From contig CP126198.1 of assembly GCA_030272155.1 (NCBI GenBank), forward strand, positions 2,480,001 to 2,544,000: a stretch of 64,000 bases of DNA, read 5' to 3'. The DNA comes from Tetradesmus obliquus (lineage: Eukaryota; Chlorophyta; Chlorophyceae; Sphaeropleales; Scenedesmaceae). Positions within the stretch are counted from its first letter, which is position 1. Each line of letters starts with the position of its first letter. The position numbers and the translations under genes were made by a program. The notes beneath the pieces are model-generated. The model saw only the letters and a list, made by a program, of their open reading frames with translations, had not been told where the DNA came from and searched no databases. Below are positions 46,010 through 58,332 of the stretch, piece by piece.

Positions 46010-46456
46010 TCATGTGGCATTCAGGCTAGTGAGGGGGGCCTTTATGGCCTGGCCCTGCATCAGCCACACTGCAAGCATGCCAATGCACAGTGTCCTGTTG
46101 AACAGGGTCCCACCTGTGCCACTCATTGCTAAACAAGCAACACCATTGCCTAACACAGCTGGAGTCACGAAATATTCATATTCACGCAGCTTTGATTCCT
46201 GCAGTGGTGTGCCCACACCAGGCTGCCCAAACAGGATGAATGCCTGGCATAAGCATGTTGCAACCCACGTGACACTGCACGCAGCACGCCTAGCCTGATC
46301 GCGTGCTTGAAAACCTTGCAAAACATCAGTTGAAACCGTCATTGGTAGCAACAAACACCTGCGTACACTGCGCATGATCAGGCAGCTTGTTACGCGACAA
46401 GGGTTTCGCAACACTTGATGCTTGCCTTTTGTAGACAAGTCTGATGGCACATACAT
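46010..46456 (-). CDS. possible small membrane protein, unrecognised
   Basis: A single open frame of 148 codons with Met start. It has two hydrophobic stretches (AACSVTWVATCLCQAFILFG and TLCIGMLAVWLMQGQ) and moderate composition, unlike the CTG-shadow frames around it. No family is recognised and no TATA or intron support is seen. It stands alone between the GT61 and kinase genes. It may be a chance ORF. Confidence 0.3.
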   Translation of the reverse strand: MYVPSDLSTKGKHQVLRNPCRVTSCLIMRSVRRCLLLPMTVSTDVLQGFQARDQARRAACSVTWVATCLCQAFILFGQPGVGTPLQESKLREYEYFVTPAVLGNGVACLAMSGTGGTLFNRTLCIGMLAVWLMQGQAIKAPLTSLNAT

Positions 46457-47108
46457 CGCTGTAGTTGCTGTGAAAGCAAGCAGGTCACAGGCTAGCGATA
46501 ATCTACAGCCTGAGCCTACTCACCAGCGCACTTCTCTTCAAGCCATACTTGATCGGAGCAGCCAAACTATGTAGCAGCCTTCTCTAGTTCGTTCGAGGGC
46601 TGTCATTTTATGCACCAGTGCACATAGGCTGTGAGCTCCCGGCGACGCGGCAGCAGCAGCAGAAAGACATCGTGAAGCTGCAGTGAGTGCTGGCCTAGTG
46701 AGTTTATAGGACCTTATGAAACAGGCATCACATCTCTGTCCGTACAGCCGCTTGCTAGACGTTCAGCATCCGTGCTTGGGCGCATGTCAGCAAAACAGCA
46801 GCAGCATCCATACAGCACTGCTGCAGAGCCAGCTGCTACGCAGCAGCAGGCCATGCAGAGCCATTGAAAACCATCAACGTACACATGTATATCAATACGA
46901 AACTGCTGTGGAGATTCCATCATGGCACCTTGGCAGGCCTGCTTGTTCTTGTGCAGTGATCCTGCTGCCAGCTGTCGTTAGAGGCCCCTTTCCTTGCCTC
47001 AGACTCTTACTTAAGACTGTGACATATCATGCCACCTGTTAAGCTCTCTGTTACTTTTTTTACAAGCTCCTGCTGTCCCTTTTCGGCTGCCTTTTTGCTG
47101 CGCTGCAG

Positions 47109-47215
47109 TGCCTCGCGTGGACATCTGGGATGTGCCTGATGCAGACAAGGCGCAGCAGCCGCTGTGGTGCGGCTACAGGCGCGGCCTGACAGACAAGTAC
47201 GAACTTGACAGGTGC

Positions 47216-47261
<46 letters not shown>

Positions 47262-48224
47262 CTGAGTAGTGAGGGAGGCAGCAGCAGGAGAGCAGGCACA
47301 GCACTGTAGGAGCAAGGCTTTGCTGGTGTCTGGGGCTGCGGCTGCGAGAAGACAGGCACACTGCATTGGCGCTTGGTACAGCCACATCCGTAGCTGCTGT
47401 ATAAGAGCCCTGCAAGAAAGCAGCTGTTACTCTTAGGCTGGGCTGCAGCTCTGCAACCGCTGCTAACAGCAGCACATGCTTACCTTCGTGCTTACACCGT
47501 AATCTTCAAGCAACTGCTGGGCATAAGCTTCACGCCATTGTCTGCTGCTGTACTGGGCACCCGTCCTTCTGCTGTCAGCTGGCGCACATACTAGCACACC
47601 TGGTCAGGCCCCATCAACGCCATACAGCACGATCACATGCCATTGCTTTCAAACATTCTGGCATGCACGCTTGAACCATCCAACTCAACACAAAAAGTTG
47701 CGTCAGGCGATCGTCTTATCTTACAAACCATGTGTGCGTGCAGGCAGCTGGGCGAGGGCGGGTTTGGCAGCGTGCGCGTGGTGCGCAGCAAAAACACACC
47801 GGCCTTGATTGCACATGGCATCATTTGGTTCATCTGATACAGTATCAAATGCATGTGTGCACTTGCAGGCCCCTGGGCGAGGGCGGGTTTGGCAGCGTGC
47901 GCGTGGTGCGCAGTAAGGCCAGCGGCGCTGAGCGGGCCTGCAAGAGCATCGCCAAGCGCCTGGACGTGCCCGGCCTGCCGCCCATCAAGCAGCAGCAGCA
48001 CCTGGAGAACATCCAGCGGGAGGTGCTGATCCTGCGCAAGCTGCGCGGCACTCTGAACGTGGTGCACCTGGAGGTGAGCTAGCCACTTTGACTGTAGAAA
48101 CAAAAGTCTACATACCGTAAACCTGAACCTCTAGCAGCAAGGTGAGAATCCTGAACCTAAACCTTGCAAGCCACTCGGTAGGAAAACTGCGAGGCGTGCC
48201 TATGTCAATGCTAGAAGCACATCA

Positions 48225-48264
<40 letters not shown>

Positions 48265-51200
48265 CCTGGAGAACATCCAGCGCGAGGTGCTCATCCTGCG
48301 CAAGCTGCGTGGCACGCTCAACGTGGTGCACCTGGAGGTGAGGCAGCCGCCCGGCTGTTCATGAAAACTTGCAAACCATCATGCTGAACCCTTAGCAGCA
48401 AGGTGAGAGCCCTGAACATAACGCTTGCAAGGCATCCAATAGGTGTTGAACCAGCGCGAGGTGTCGATTATGCGCAAGCTGCGTGGCACGCTGAACGTGG
48501 TGCACCTGGAGGTGAGGCGGCCGCAGGTTCCAGCATCTTCTGAATCCTTGCAATATGCCAGCCCCGAACCTGTGACTTCACACACTGAACCGGAGCATTG
48601 TTGCTCATGCTGCGCAAGCTGCGGGGGACGCTCAACGTGGTGCACCTGGAGGTGAGGGGGTGCTCAAATTCTAGAAAAGCCAGCAATGAACCGTACACGG
48701 CAGATTTATGGTTTTGAGCGCTGAACCCTGCTGCTGCTGCATGCCGCCGCGCGCCGTGTACAAGGACGAGAGCCTCGTGCACATTGTGATGGAGTCCTGC
48801 ATGATCAACAAGCGCTGTGCATTACGTTGGGACAGCAGTTGACAACATGACACTGCTCACGACGGTCGCTACCTGTTACTGCGTGTTGCTGCTGCATCTG
48901 CTGCATGCTGGCGCAGGCCGTGTATGAGGATGAGAGCCATGTGCACATCTTGATGGAGTTCTGCAGGGGCGGCGAGCTCTTCCACCGCATGGGCAAGCGC
49001 CACTACAGCGAGCGCACCGTGAGTGGGCCTTTTGGCATTGTTATTTTTCATTTTGACTTGCTGAATGACAGCTTGTCTGTAGCTGGCGCTTGGTGCAGTT
49101 GGGCGGGCTCTTCCACCGCATGGGCAAGCGCCACTACAGCGAGCGCACCGTGAGTGGGTTTTTTGGCGTTGTTATTTTTCATTTTGACTTGCTGAATGAC
49201 AGCTTGTCTGTAGCTGGCGCTTGGTGCAGTTGGGCGAGCTCTGCCACCGCATGGGCAAGCGCCACCACAGCGAGCGCACCGTGAGCAGCCGGCTCTGCAG
49301 CTGCTCAACAACAGAGCTTGTTTAAACAATTGATGACAGCTATCTGCCTCTGCCTTTTGTAGCGGTCGTTTGGTGCAATCGACAGTTGCGTGCAGTTGCC
49401 TGGATTGTACGGCTATGCTTGCTCAGCATCATCTGAGTGGCTGCTGCTGCCGAAGTTGACCAGCCGGCCTGTGCGGTGCGGCAGTGACATGGCCTGCAGA
49501 CTCTTTGCTCAGCTAGTGCTGCTTGATGGCTGCTGCTGCTGCTGCCGCAGGTCGCCAGCTACATGCGTGCGGCGCTGCAGCTGCGTAACCTGCAGATGCC
49601 TTGATCTCTCCCCTGTGACTGCTGCTGCTGCTGCTGCTGCTGCTGCAGGTTGCCAGCTACATGCGTGCGGTGCTGCGCACGCTGGCTCAGTGCCACCACC
49701 ACCGCATACTGCACAGGGACATCAAGCCGGGCAACTTCATGCTGCTGACAGAGGCAGAGGATGCACCACTCAAGGCAATAGGTGAGCGGGAGGATAAGCG
49801 GGCTTCTAAACCACATGCAGCAGCAGGACTACTGCTTAGTGCGTGTGCAAGTGACATCAAGCGGGCAAAGTTTCGTGCTGCTGACAGAGGCAGAGGATGC
49901 AGCACTCAAAGCCATAGGGGAGCGAGTGATAGGGCGCACGCGGCATTGGCATGCAGGCTCTGGCTTTGAACAGCGCATCCTCTGCCTCCGTAAGCAGCAT
50001 GATTGTGCCCGGCTTCATGTCCCTTGCACGTGCTGTCAGCAGTGCTGCTGTCGGCATGGTGCCTGCCAGGCGTGCAGCTGCTGACTTTCTGACCTGCTTT
50101 GTAATCCTTCCAAGGTGTTTTGATGTTGTTGCTGCTGCTGCTGCTCGTTCTGTTGCCACATCTGTGCTGCAGACTTTGGGCTTGCGGTGTTTTTTGACCC
50201 TGACAAGCTGCCGCTGACTGACCTTGGGCTAGAAGGCACGCCCTGGTACATGTCGCCTGAGGTATGATCACCGCCGGTATCTGCTTTTGCGTTCTGCTTG
50301 CTGCGTTGATTAATGGTGCCTGCACAGCACTGTACTGTCAAGGGTTCGCCCTGGTAGATGTCACCTGAGGTGGGGCCAGGTTTCTTGCAGCTGCTGGAGA
50401 ATTTGGTTCCTGTTACTCTTTCTGCTTTCATGTGACAGTTAGCACATGTCGCCACCTGAGAGATCAAAACAACTCTGGCAGTGCTGCTTTGCTTGAGCTG
50501 CGTTCGCCTGCACAACTTCCCTGCGCTCACTACAAGCGGTTTCCTGCAATCAACAACAGCCGTATCATCAGATGAGCTCTAATGGCGTATGGCTGACCGC
50601 TGGCATGCATGCACGCCCAGCACTTGCAGCAGCCGCTGCACACTGTGCAAGTCAGCTGTCCTGAGCCTCTGTGTGTGGCTTCACTGCCACTGCTGCTGCT
50701 GCTGCTGCCTGCGCAGGTACTGTCTTCAGCAGTGGAGCCAGCCAGTGATGTGTGGGCTGCAGGAGTCATGGCCTACCAGCTGCTGTCGGGGCGCTTCCCA
50801 TTTGATGACTGGCAGCATCCTGATGCGCCTGCACTGTCGCTGGTGGGTGGCAAGCATGGCATGCAGCTGCCGCAGTGGTTGTTTGCCAGCTGTCAGCATT
50901 TGAAGTCAAAGTAACATGTTATCATGACTGGCAGCATCCTAATGCACCTGCGCTGTCGCTGGCGGGTGGCAAGCATGGCATATAGCTGCCGCAGTCGCAG
51001 TTGTTGTTTGCCAGCTGTCAGAGTTCTAATTTAAATGCCTCAAACAACACGGAGCTGGGTGTGCACACGATGCAACTCCTGCGTCTACTCTGCCTGTCAT
51101 GCGGTGCACATAGTCAACTCTTGCCCAGGCACTTCTACCTATCTTGTCTGTGACATCTGCTTGCATGCGCAGAAACAGAGACAGTGCCTGCTTTGGTTTA

Positions 51201-51627
51201 TGCTGCTGCTCCCGTTGTTTTGTCCCCTGCCCCCGCCTTCTTGTCACACCAGGTGTGGCGCAGCATCATCGGGGAGCAGCCCAGCTTCAGCCGCAGCGGC
51301 TGGCAGGACATCAGCGAGCCTGCCAAGGACTTCTGCAGGAGCCTGCTCAACAAGTGAGTGCAAAAAAGCGTACACCCTGCTACTAGCCAGGCCACCAGCA
51401 TGTCAAAGGAGCCAAATTGCCAATTCAAAGAGTGAAGATGCACTTCTCTACTGCGGCCAGCCACACGCAGAAGTAACATGATCATGTTGCTGCTGTTGCT
51501 GCTGCCCTGCAGGGACCCCAGGCAGCGGCCGTCAGCACGTGAGGCGCTGCGCCACCCCTGGCTGCAGAAGGGCAATGCACGCCAGCGCGGGCAGGGCACA
51601 CAGCTCACACAGGTGTGTGCAACACAG

Positions 51628-51659
<32 letters not shown>

Positions 51660-51795
51660 ATGTTAGCGGGACAGACGCTAGTGCTGCAGCTGGAGTATGT
51701 TTGTAAACGGGTGCTTTTGAAGCGTGCTGCATCACAGCTAGTGCTAGCAAGCGGCACGGTACACAGCTCACACAGGTGCGTGCACAATATTTAGG

Positions 51796-51869
<74 letters not shown>

Positions 51870-53197
51870 GTTGTGTTAGGCATACAGGCGCCAGTGCTAC
51901 TTCTGATGTGAGCGAGCAGCCGGGTGCTTCTGCTGCTTGCAGCATCACAGCTAGAGCTTGTTTATATTGACCAGCGGTCAGCCAACAGCCACGCCCTTTC
52001 ACAAAAAACAAATCGCAGAGCACGTACCTTACTTGCTGAGCTCCGACTGAGACACTGCTTGCCGCTCTCTTTAATCCTCTCCCCTGCCGCTGGTGCTGCT
52101 GCTTGTCTGCCACAGGTGGTGCAGCGTCTGCAGCGGCACAACCAGCAGAACGTGTTCAAGAAGACAGTGCTCGACATGATGGCGAATGAGCTGCTGTCCC
52201 GCCACATGGCTCGCATGAAAGAGGCAGAGGAGGAGGCAGCAGCAGCAGAGCTCGATCAGCAGCAGCAGCAGCAGCAGCAGGACACCATCGCAGCAGCAGA
52301 TGCGGCGGCTGCAGAAGCAGCAGCAGCATCAGATGCTGCCAGCTTGCAGGACTTTCAAGCTGCAGCTGCTGCTGAAGCCCCAGCAGCAGCACACCTGCTG
52401 GGTCACTCAAAATCGATCACTGTCGCAGCGCTCGCTCGCTCACACCCCTCACCACGCACTTCCTTAGAAGCAGAGCGGTCGCTGTCTGGGCACTTGCAGC
52501 TGTCTCCCGAGTTCCTTCGAGCAGTGTCCTGCGGACCTCAGCAGCAGCAGCAGCAGTCCCCAGGCGGCAGCGTAGCAGTGCCGCATTACTTTGAGGGCAG
52601 CGTGCATCGGCAGCAGCAGCTGCTGCGGCTGGTGCCTCCGCCAAAGCGCACACACAGCTCCCGAGATCTGTGGTCTAGTGAGGCAGTAGCGCAGAAGGCC
52701 CCGCGCATTGAAGACCTGACATCCAGCTGGCAGCAAACTTCAACCCTAAACCCTCCTGCAGCAGCAGGAGTGGCAGATGCTCCTGGTAGTGCTGGAAGTG
52801 CGCTGGCAGGTGCAGCAGCAGCAGCAGCAGCAGGGCCTAGCAACTCCCAAGCAGCTGCTGCACAGGCAGCTGGCAGTCGGCTGCTGGCAGCAGCAGCAGC
52901 AGCGCGGCTTGAAGGCACCTGGCACGGCCCTCCATCTGCTGGGCTTGATCGCAGCGTCTCTGGTAGGGTTTATGGTGCGGCTGGTGGCGGGGTTCAGGGC
53001 TCAGAGGGCAGCTTCCATGGCGCAGGGAGTTTTCTAGAAGGCAGCATGCACCGGAGAGGGATTGGCAGCTTGAGGGGTGCTGTTTCGGCGCTGGAGGCGC
53101 TTCGGAGAGCCCGTGAGAGGAAGAGCCATGCTGATCTAGGGGTGTTGGCTGCTGGCAGTGATGCAGATGATACAGGAGGCGATGCGCCGGATGCTTC

Positions 53198-53229
<32 letters not shown>

Positions 53230-53284
53230 CACTTGGCGGTGCCAGGTCGCCTGCTGGAGGTGGCGGGAGTGCGGCTGTCACCCC

Positions 53285-53329
<45 letters not shown>

Positions 53330-54035
53330 GCGCACTTCTGTGGATGCTGCTGAGGGCAGTTACAGGGGCCCCATCAAGGACCCGTCATCAGCGAGCTTGT
53401 GGGATCTTCAATTCATGGCTAACAGAATGGCAATGGAGGGCAGTGCACACGGCAACGCATACGCGCACAAGTGAGTTGCGGGGTGTATAGCAGTTGTGTA
53501 GTGTAGTGTAGCAGGATGTGAGTGTGCAAGCATAGTGTGCTGTTGAATTGCAGACAGGGTGTCCTGCGGCACGCGGTGATGATGCGCAGATGCACCCATA
53601 TGTGAAAATTGCAAGTCTGTGGGACCTGCAATTCATGGCCAACAGGATGGCAATGGAGGGCAGTGCACACGGCAACGCATACAGGCACAAATGAGCCGTG
53701 CGTCATGCAGCGTCGTTGCATGTAGTGAAGCACATCAGTGTGTCAGATCAGTGTGTAAGAGCAAGCACCGTATGCTGTTGTTTTGCAGGGTGTCCAACGG
53801 TATGTGCAAAGCGTTGGCATGGCTGATCTTCAGGCGCTGCAGGTCTGTCTGATGCTGTAGCTTGCGGGGCGCTCTGCCCATGGTGACAGCACACCCGCTG
53901 TTGAGGAAAATGACGCCATGTGCCTAAACTACCACTGTATGTGCCGTGCAGGTTGCTGCGCGCTGCCAGCACGCATGCGGGCCGCAACGCCGGCCCAGCA
54001 GCCATGTTTGAAGCCGCTGCTGCTCTTGCACAGTC

Positions 54036-54071
<36 letters not shown>

Positions 54072-54615
54072 AGCCTCGCCTCTGCCTGCAGAGCAGCAGC
54101 AGCAAGCCGTTGACCAGGCCTCTACACCTCCAGCAGCAGCAGCAGGGTTTGCAGCAGCTTCCGGATCTGCTGCATCTTCTGAGCAGGACTTCCTGCAGCA
54201 CCACTATCATCACAACCGGCTAGAAGGCACATGGCACGGCCCCGGAAGTGCTGCTTTTGCAGATGCAGATGCCTTTATGGAGCGCATTGCAGCATTGGAC
54301 AAGTCATGGGCAGGTCCGCAAACTGCTGCTGCTGCTGCTGCCTGGCCTGATGCAGCAGTAGCGCAGCGCATTGCAAGTTTAGACCGCTCCTGGCATGGCA
54401 ATACGAGCCAGCTTCGCAGCAAGTCTGCTGCTGCTGCTGCTGGGGTCAAGCGGGACGCAGTGCAGCTAGCGGAGCGGCAGGAGTTCCTGAGGTTCCTGGA
54501 TGCAGCAAAAAAGACGCGTCAGGAGCAGCGGAAAGTGGCGAGGTTAGTGCTGGAGGGATCGACGCATGGCGGATGGCCAGGGGCCCGGCCTGCAGGGATG
54601 AAGCCCACTGACTTT

Positions 54616-54671
<56 letters not shown>

Positions 54672-55127
54672 GAGTGCAGCTCCTGGTAATGCTGATGTGG
54701 AAGGGATGAGTACGGATGAGGAGGAGGAGGAAGAGGAGGGTGATGGGGTTAGCAGTAAGGGCTGCAGCATGCATGGATCGGTTGAGTGGGAGGAGTCCGG
54801 CAGCAAGGGCAGCACACCTGGCAGCAGCAGCAGGGGCGGCACTGCTGCTGCTGCTGCTGGTGCTGCGGCTCCCGAATCCTCCAGCAGCGGCAGCAGCAGC
54901 GGGAAGAAGCGTGTGAACTTCCTTGGGAAGTTCAAGAAGAGTGTAAAGAGCTTGCTGGCACCCAGCAGCAGCAGCAGGGATGCAGCAGCAGCAGATCCAG
55001 CCGGCGGCGGCAGCAGCAGCAGTGGCAGCAAAGCAGCTGGCGGTTTGAAGTATGTTAGCAGCTTGGAGAAGCTTGCTAGGGACAGCTTGCTGCCTGGTCC
55101 TGAGGATGAGACAGAGGACGCTGGAAA

Positions 55128-55163
<36 letters not shown>

Positions 55164-55384
55164 GCGCGGCGGCGGCTCTGGCAGTCCAGTGGCTGGAGAA
55201 CAGCCAGATGCAGCAGCAGCAGCAGCAGCAGCAGCAGAGAAGGGTGGTGGTAAGAAGTCAAACCTGGCGGAGCAGATCCTTGAGCTGCAGAGTCCCGGGT
55301 GGCAGGCTAGCTTAGAAAGCCGCAGGAGGGGCCAGGGTGCATATGCAGCACTCATGGCGGCAACAAGCATGGCCACTGATGGAC

Positions 55385-55415
<31 letters not shown>

Positions 55416-55787
55416 GCCAGAGGTTGCTAAGGCGGATGCAGCAGTGTCACCTGTAGCTTTGCAGCAGCAGGGCGATGGGGTTGTTGTGGCTGGGGGCAGT
55501 GGCGGCGGCTACACTGCTGCTGCTGCACCACCACCTGCTGCTGCTGCTGCTGCTGTGCCTGGGGCGCCAGGTATCAGTGCAGTGAAGCCGCTGTGGGCAG
55601 CACAGAAGGAGCAGCAGCAGAAACAGCAGCAGCAGGTACAGCAGCAAGTGGCTGCTGCCCAGCAGCCTCCAGCAAGCATGCAGCAGCAGCAGCAGCAACA
55701 TGCAAGTATGCCTTTGACAGCTTTACAAGAGTCCAGTCAGGGACAGCAACAGACAGGGGAGGTCCTTTCATTGCCGCAGCCGCCAGC

Positions 55788-55821
<34 letters not shown>

Positions 55822-55907
55822 GCTGCTTCCCTGCTGCCCTTACCAGGCGCTGCACTTGTCTCCAAACCAGCCCCAAAGCCCTCAGTGCTGCCGCAACCAG
55901 CTCCCAT

Positions 55908-55942
<35 letters not shown>

Positions 55943-58332
55943 CAGCCTGGCAGCAGCAGCAGTCGCTGCTGGTGCAGCCGGCTCCAAAGCAGCAGCAGTG
56001 GCTGCCACCGCAGCACCATAACTTCCTGGTACAACCTAAACCACCGCTGCCTCAGGTACCTGAGGAGCCAGAGCAGCAGCAGCAGCAGCAGCAGCCGGCG
56101 GCGGCTGTTCCTAGCTGGCGGCAGGCACAGCTGCAGCAGCCGGTCGCTGCTGCTGCTCCCAGCTGGCGGCAGCAGCAGCAGCAGAGCATGCTGCCGCAGC
56201 CTGGCGGGTCATCCTTCAGACCTCCAGCTGCTGCTGATCTGCTGCCTAAACCTGGCGGCAGCTCCTTCAAACCTGGCGCACCCGCTGCTGCTAAAGCGCA
56301 GGCTGATGCCGGTTTGTACCCTAAACCCCAGGCGGCAGCGCCTTGGCTGGCGCCTTCCCCTGCAAGTGCAGCAGCAGCAGCAGCAGCAGCAGCTGCTGCT
56401 GCTGTGCCAGCACCCAAGGTAGCTGCGGGGGGTGTGGTAACGACTGCATCTGGTCCAACAGCAGCAGCTCCTGCAGCAACAGTTAGCTCTCAGCCTGCAG
56501 CCCAACCGCAGCAGCAGCAGCAGCCGCAGGCCAGCAAGCCAGCAGCACCTGACATGGCAGCGGCTGTTGCTGCTGCTGACGCTGCTGTTGCTGCTGCCGG
56601 CTGGGAGCCAGGCCTACCCCTGCCCATGCTCGAGGAAGTAGAGCAGCTGTTAGATCTGCTCGAATGTGACGGCAGCAGCGAGTTACTAACGGTGGAGCAG
56701 CTGCAGCACGGCCTGGCCAGCTTGGGCTATGCCCTAGAACCCAGCGAGGTTTTAGAGCTGGCCAAGGGTTTAGGGTATGGGGTTGAAGGGCTGGAGGGCG
56801 TGCCTGTTAGCCAGTTTGCTGCCAGCCAGCTGGATTGGGAAGATCTGCAGGTGGGTGGTGCAGGAGGCATTGAGGGTTCAGGGCTGGGTTTAGGTCTTGC
56901 GGTTTGCTGGGTCTGTCGGGTGTGCATTGCTTGTTACTCTGTCCCCGCCTTTGCGTTGGGGAGGTGCAATGTGGTCACTTGGGTGAAAGCACGCCATGCA
57001 TGCGCGCTAGCCCCGCACCTCATGCCAGTGCATGCTGAAGCGGCATGCTGCTGCAGCAGCATCAACTTCTCTAACCATGCCAAACACAAGGAGCAACCAC
57101 ACCAACACACTGCATGGCATGCATATGACCATCTTGCCCTTGCACCCTCAGTTCTTTGCTAGTGACAACTGCTGCTTGCAGGTGAACCACGTGGACGAGT
57201 GGCTGAGCTGCCTGCGTGCCACGTTTGCTGCCATGGACGCGGATGGCGATGGGCGCCTGAAGCCGGCGGAGATTCTGGAGGCGCTGAAAGCCAAGCTGCC
57301 GGAGGCAGAGGTGCGCAGAATGTTATCTTGTTGTTGTCATTTGTTATTACTTGTTATACAACAAAAAAATATATTTGTGGTGAACAAGGGGTACCATGGT
57401 GCGCTGATGCCGCCTGAAGCCCGCGGAGATCCTGGAGGCGCTGAAAGCCAAGCTGCCGGAGGAGGAGGTGCGCATATTGTTTTCTGTTGTTTTCATTTGT
57501 TATTACTTGTTATATAACAAAAATTGTAGTTGTGGTGAAGGTTGAACAAGGGGTACCATGGTGCGCTCAGGCCGTCTGAAGCTCCTGAGATCCTGGAGGC
57601 GTTGAAAGCCAAGCTGCCAGAGGCGGAGGTGGGAGATTCAAATACCCCAACATACTCCTATCTTGAACAGCAGCTTGTGTCTGGAATGAGCATGACTGCC
57701 AGACAGGATTCAGACATCTTTGCACTTACATAACTCTGCCAGCCAACACCCACATGCGTTGAATCTATGTTGTGTGTCTCAGCTTCTGCTTTCTTTGCTT
57801 TCCTGTCAGCTGAACGCTTTGCTGTCTCTGCACTGCAACACGCTGCTGCCTACTGGCCGCAGGTCAATGCTGCCATTGAGGATGTGCTGCTGGCAGCGCT
57901 GACGTCTCTTGAGGTTAAAAAAACATGCTTCTGTTGACCACCACTCTGCTGCAGGTCAACGCTGCCGAGTTGCCAACGCAGGTGTCATGCGCTTCTCGAC
58001 TGTACTGCTGCTTGCTTTGCCTCCTTGCTAGCTCCAACAGCTGCTGCCTTTGCACCCAAAAAACTAATTCATTCCTGGCGCCTGCCTGGCTGTCACACAC
58101 CTGGCGGCAGGTCAACGCTGCCATTGAGGATGTGCTGCTGGAGGCAGCAGCAGACGAAGATGAGGGCCTGGACTTCGCTGCCTTCAAGATGCTGGCATCT
58201 GCACTGCCGGCAACAGACAACCGGCCCTCACTAGACCAGTACGATGCACGCCTGGCAGTTGGGGCTGCTGGGGACAGCATGCACAGCGGGGACTCTGCAT
58301 TGGCGGCGCTTGCACCAGTGCCTGAGAGCTAG
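47109..58332 (+). CDS. CDPK-like calcium-dependent protein kinase with giant low-complexity linker (12+ exons)
   Basis: Exons 47109-47211, 47869-48073, 48917-49018, 49649-49781, 50173-50261, 50717-50842, 51253-51353, 51513-51612, 52116-53470, 53952-56850, 57182-57310 and 58111-58332 join in phase to at least 1,853 residues. The first exon starts mid-codon (..TG), so an upstream start exon is missing or the ATG is split. Kinase motifs are complete: LGEGGFGSV, ERACKSI (Lys about 60), HRDIKPGNF, DFGLAVFF, GTPWYMSPE, DVWAAGVMAYQLLSGRFPF and RQRPSAREALRHPW. A CDPK-type junction helix follows (VVQRLQRHNQQNVFKKTVLD). Then come about 1,400 residues of Gln/Ala/Ser-rich linker with repeated LEGTWHGP and GSxHG motifs. 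The C-terminus has EF-hand-like units, of which AAMDADGDGRLKPAEILEAL has a canonical 12-residue calcium loop. Predicted to be an active, calcium-regulated Ser/Thr kinase. Confidence 0.85.
47217..47258 (+). repeat. (CAG)14 directly after the first mapped donor of the kinase
   Basis: A pure CAG run begins at the sixth base of the intron after the exon ending at 47211. Confidence 0.85.
47744..47790 (+). repeat. decoy copy of the start of kinase exon 2
   Basis: Acceptor CAG plus QLGEGGFGSVRVVRSK duplicates the glycine-loop exon start found at 47869. Both copies are phase-compatible with the upstream exon, but only the second continues into the VAIK-like segment. Confidence 0.75.
48218..48651 (+). 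repeat. three decoy copies of the end of kinase exon 2
   Basis: Copies ending LRKLRGTLNVVHLE followed by GTGAGG terminate at 48337, 48511 and 48651, downstream of the genuine end at 48073. The copies become progressively shorter with distance. Confidence 0.75.
48917..49281 (+). repeat. 131-bp tandem triplication spanning the exon-3 donor
   Basis: The exon end FHRMGKRHYSERT with GTGAG donor occurs at 49018, 49149 and 49280, exactly 131 bp apart, together with the following intron text. Only the first copy is preceded by the rest of the exon. A partial, diverged copy of the exon start also lies upstream at about 48763-48800. Confidence 0.85.
49721..50030. repeat. direct and inverted copies of the HRD exon segment
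   Basis: The genuine segment (DIKPGNFMLLTEAEDA, about 49720-49770) has a degenerate direct copy at about 49853-49916. It also has an inverted copy at about 49960-50030, which reads DMKPGTIMLLTEAEDA on the minus strand. Sense and inverted copies could pair in the pre-mRNA. Confidence 0.75.
50341..50370 (+). repeat. decoy copy of the end of kinase exon 5
   Basis: Repeats the GTPWYMSPE coding end followed by a GTGGGG donor, but with TAG in place of the TAC codon. The genuine end is at 50261. Confidence 0.6.
50925..51015 (+). repeat. decoy copy of the end of kinase exon 6
   Basis: DWQHPNAPALSL and the following intron text repeat 50807-50895 about 121 bp downstream; the donor is changed to GCGGGT. 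Confidence 0.7.
51797..51868 (+). repeat. (CAG)24 in kinase intron 8
   Basis: A pure CAG run inside the intron between exons ending 51612 and starting 52116. A shorter CAG run lies at about 51626-51660. Confidence 0.9.
53620..53694 (+). repeat. decoy copy of the end of kinase exon 9
   Basis: LWDLQFMANRMAMEGSAHGN repeats the genuine exon end (53398-53470), 223 bp downstream. The donor-proximal base differs, giving a stop (AAATGA). Confidence 0.75.
57412..57629 (+). repeat. two decoy copies of the end of the EF-hand exon
   Basis: PAEILEALKAKLPEAE plus donor (genuine end 57310) recurs at about 57417-57468 (donor GTGCGC) and 57570-57629 (donor GTGGGA). Both are separated by AT-rich text with TTGTTATTACTTGTTAT. 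Confidence 0.75.
57855..57980 (+). repeat. decoy copies of the start of the last kinase exon
   Basis: CAG acceptor plus GTCAATGCTGCCATTGAGG at about 57862 and a more diverged copy at about 57955 precede the genuine exon start at 58111 (VNAAIEDVLLEA). Confidence 0.7.

Noticed and set aside
51776-51970. Poly-Gln ORF in kinase intron 8
   Set aside because: The (CAG)24 run lies between two exons that join in phase without it.
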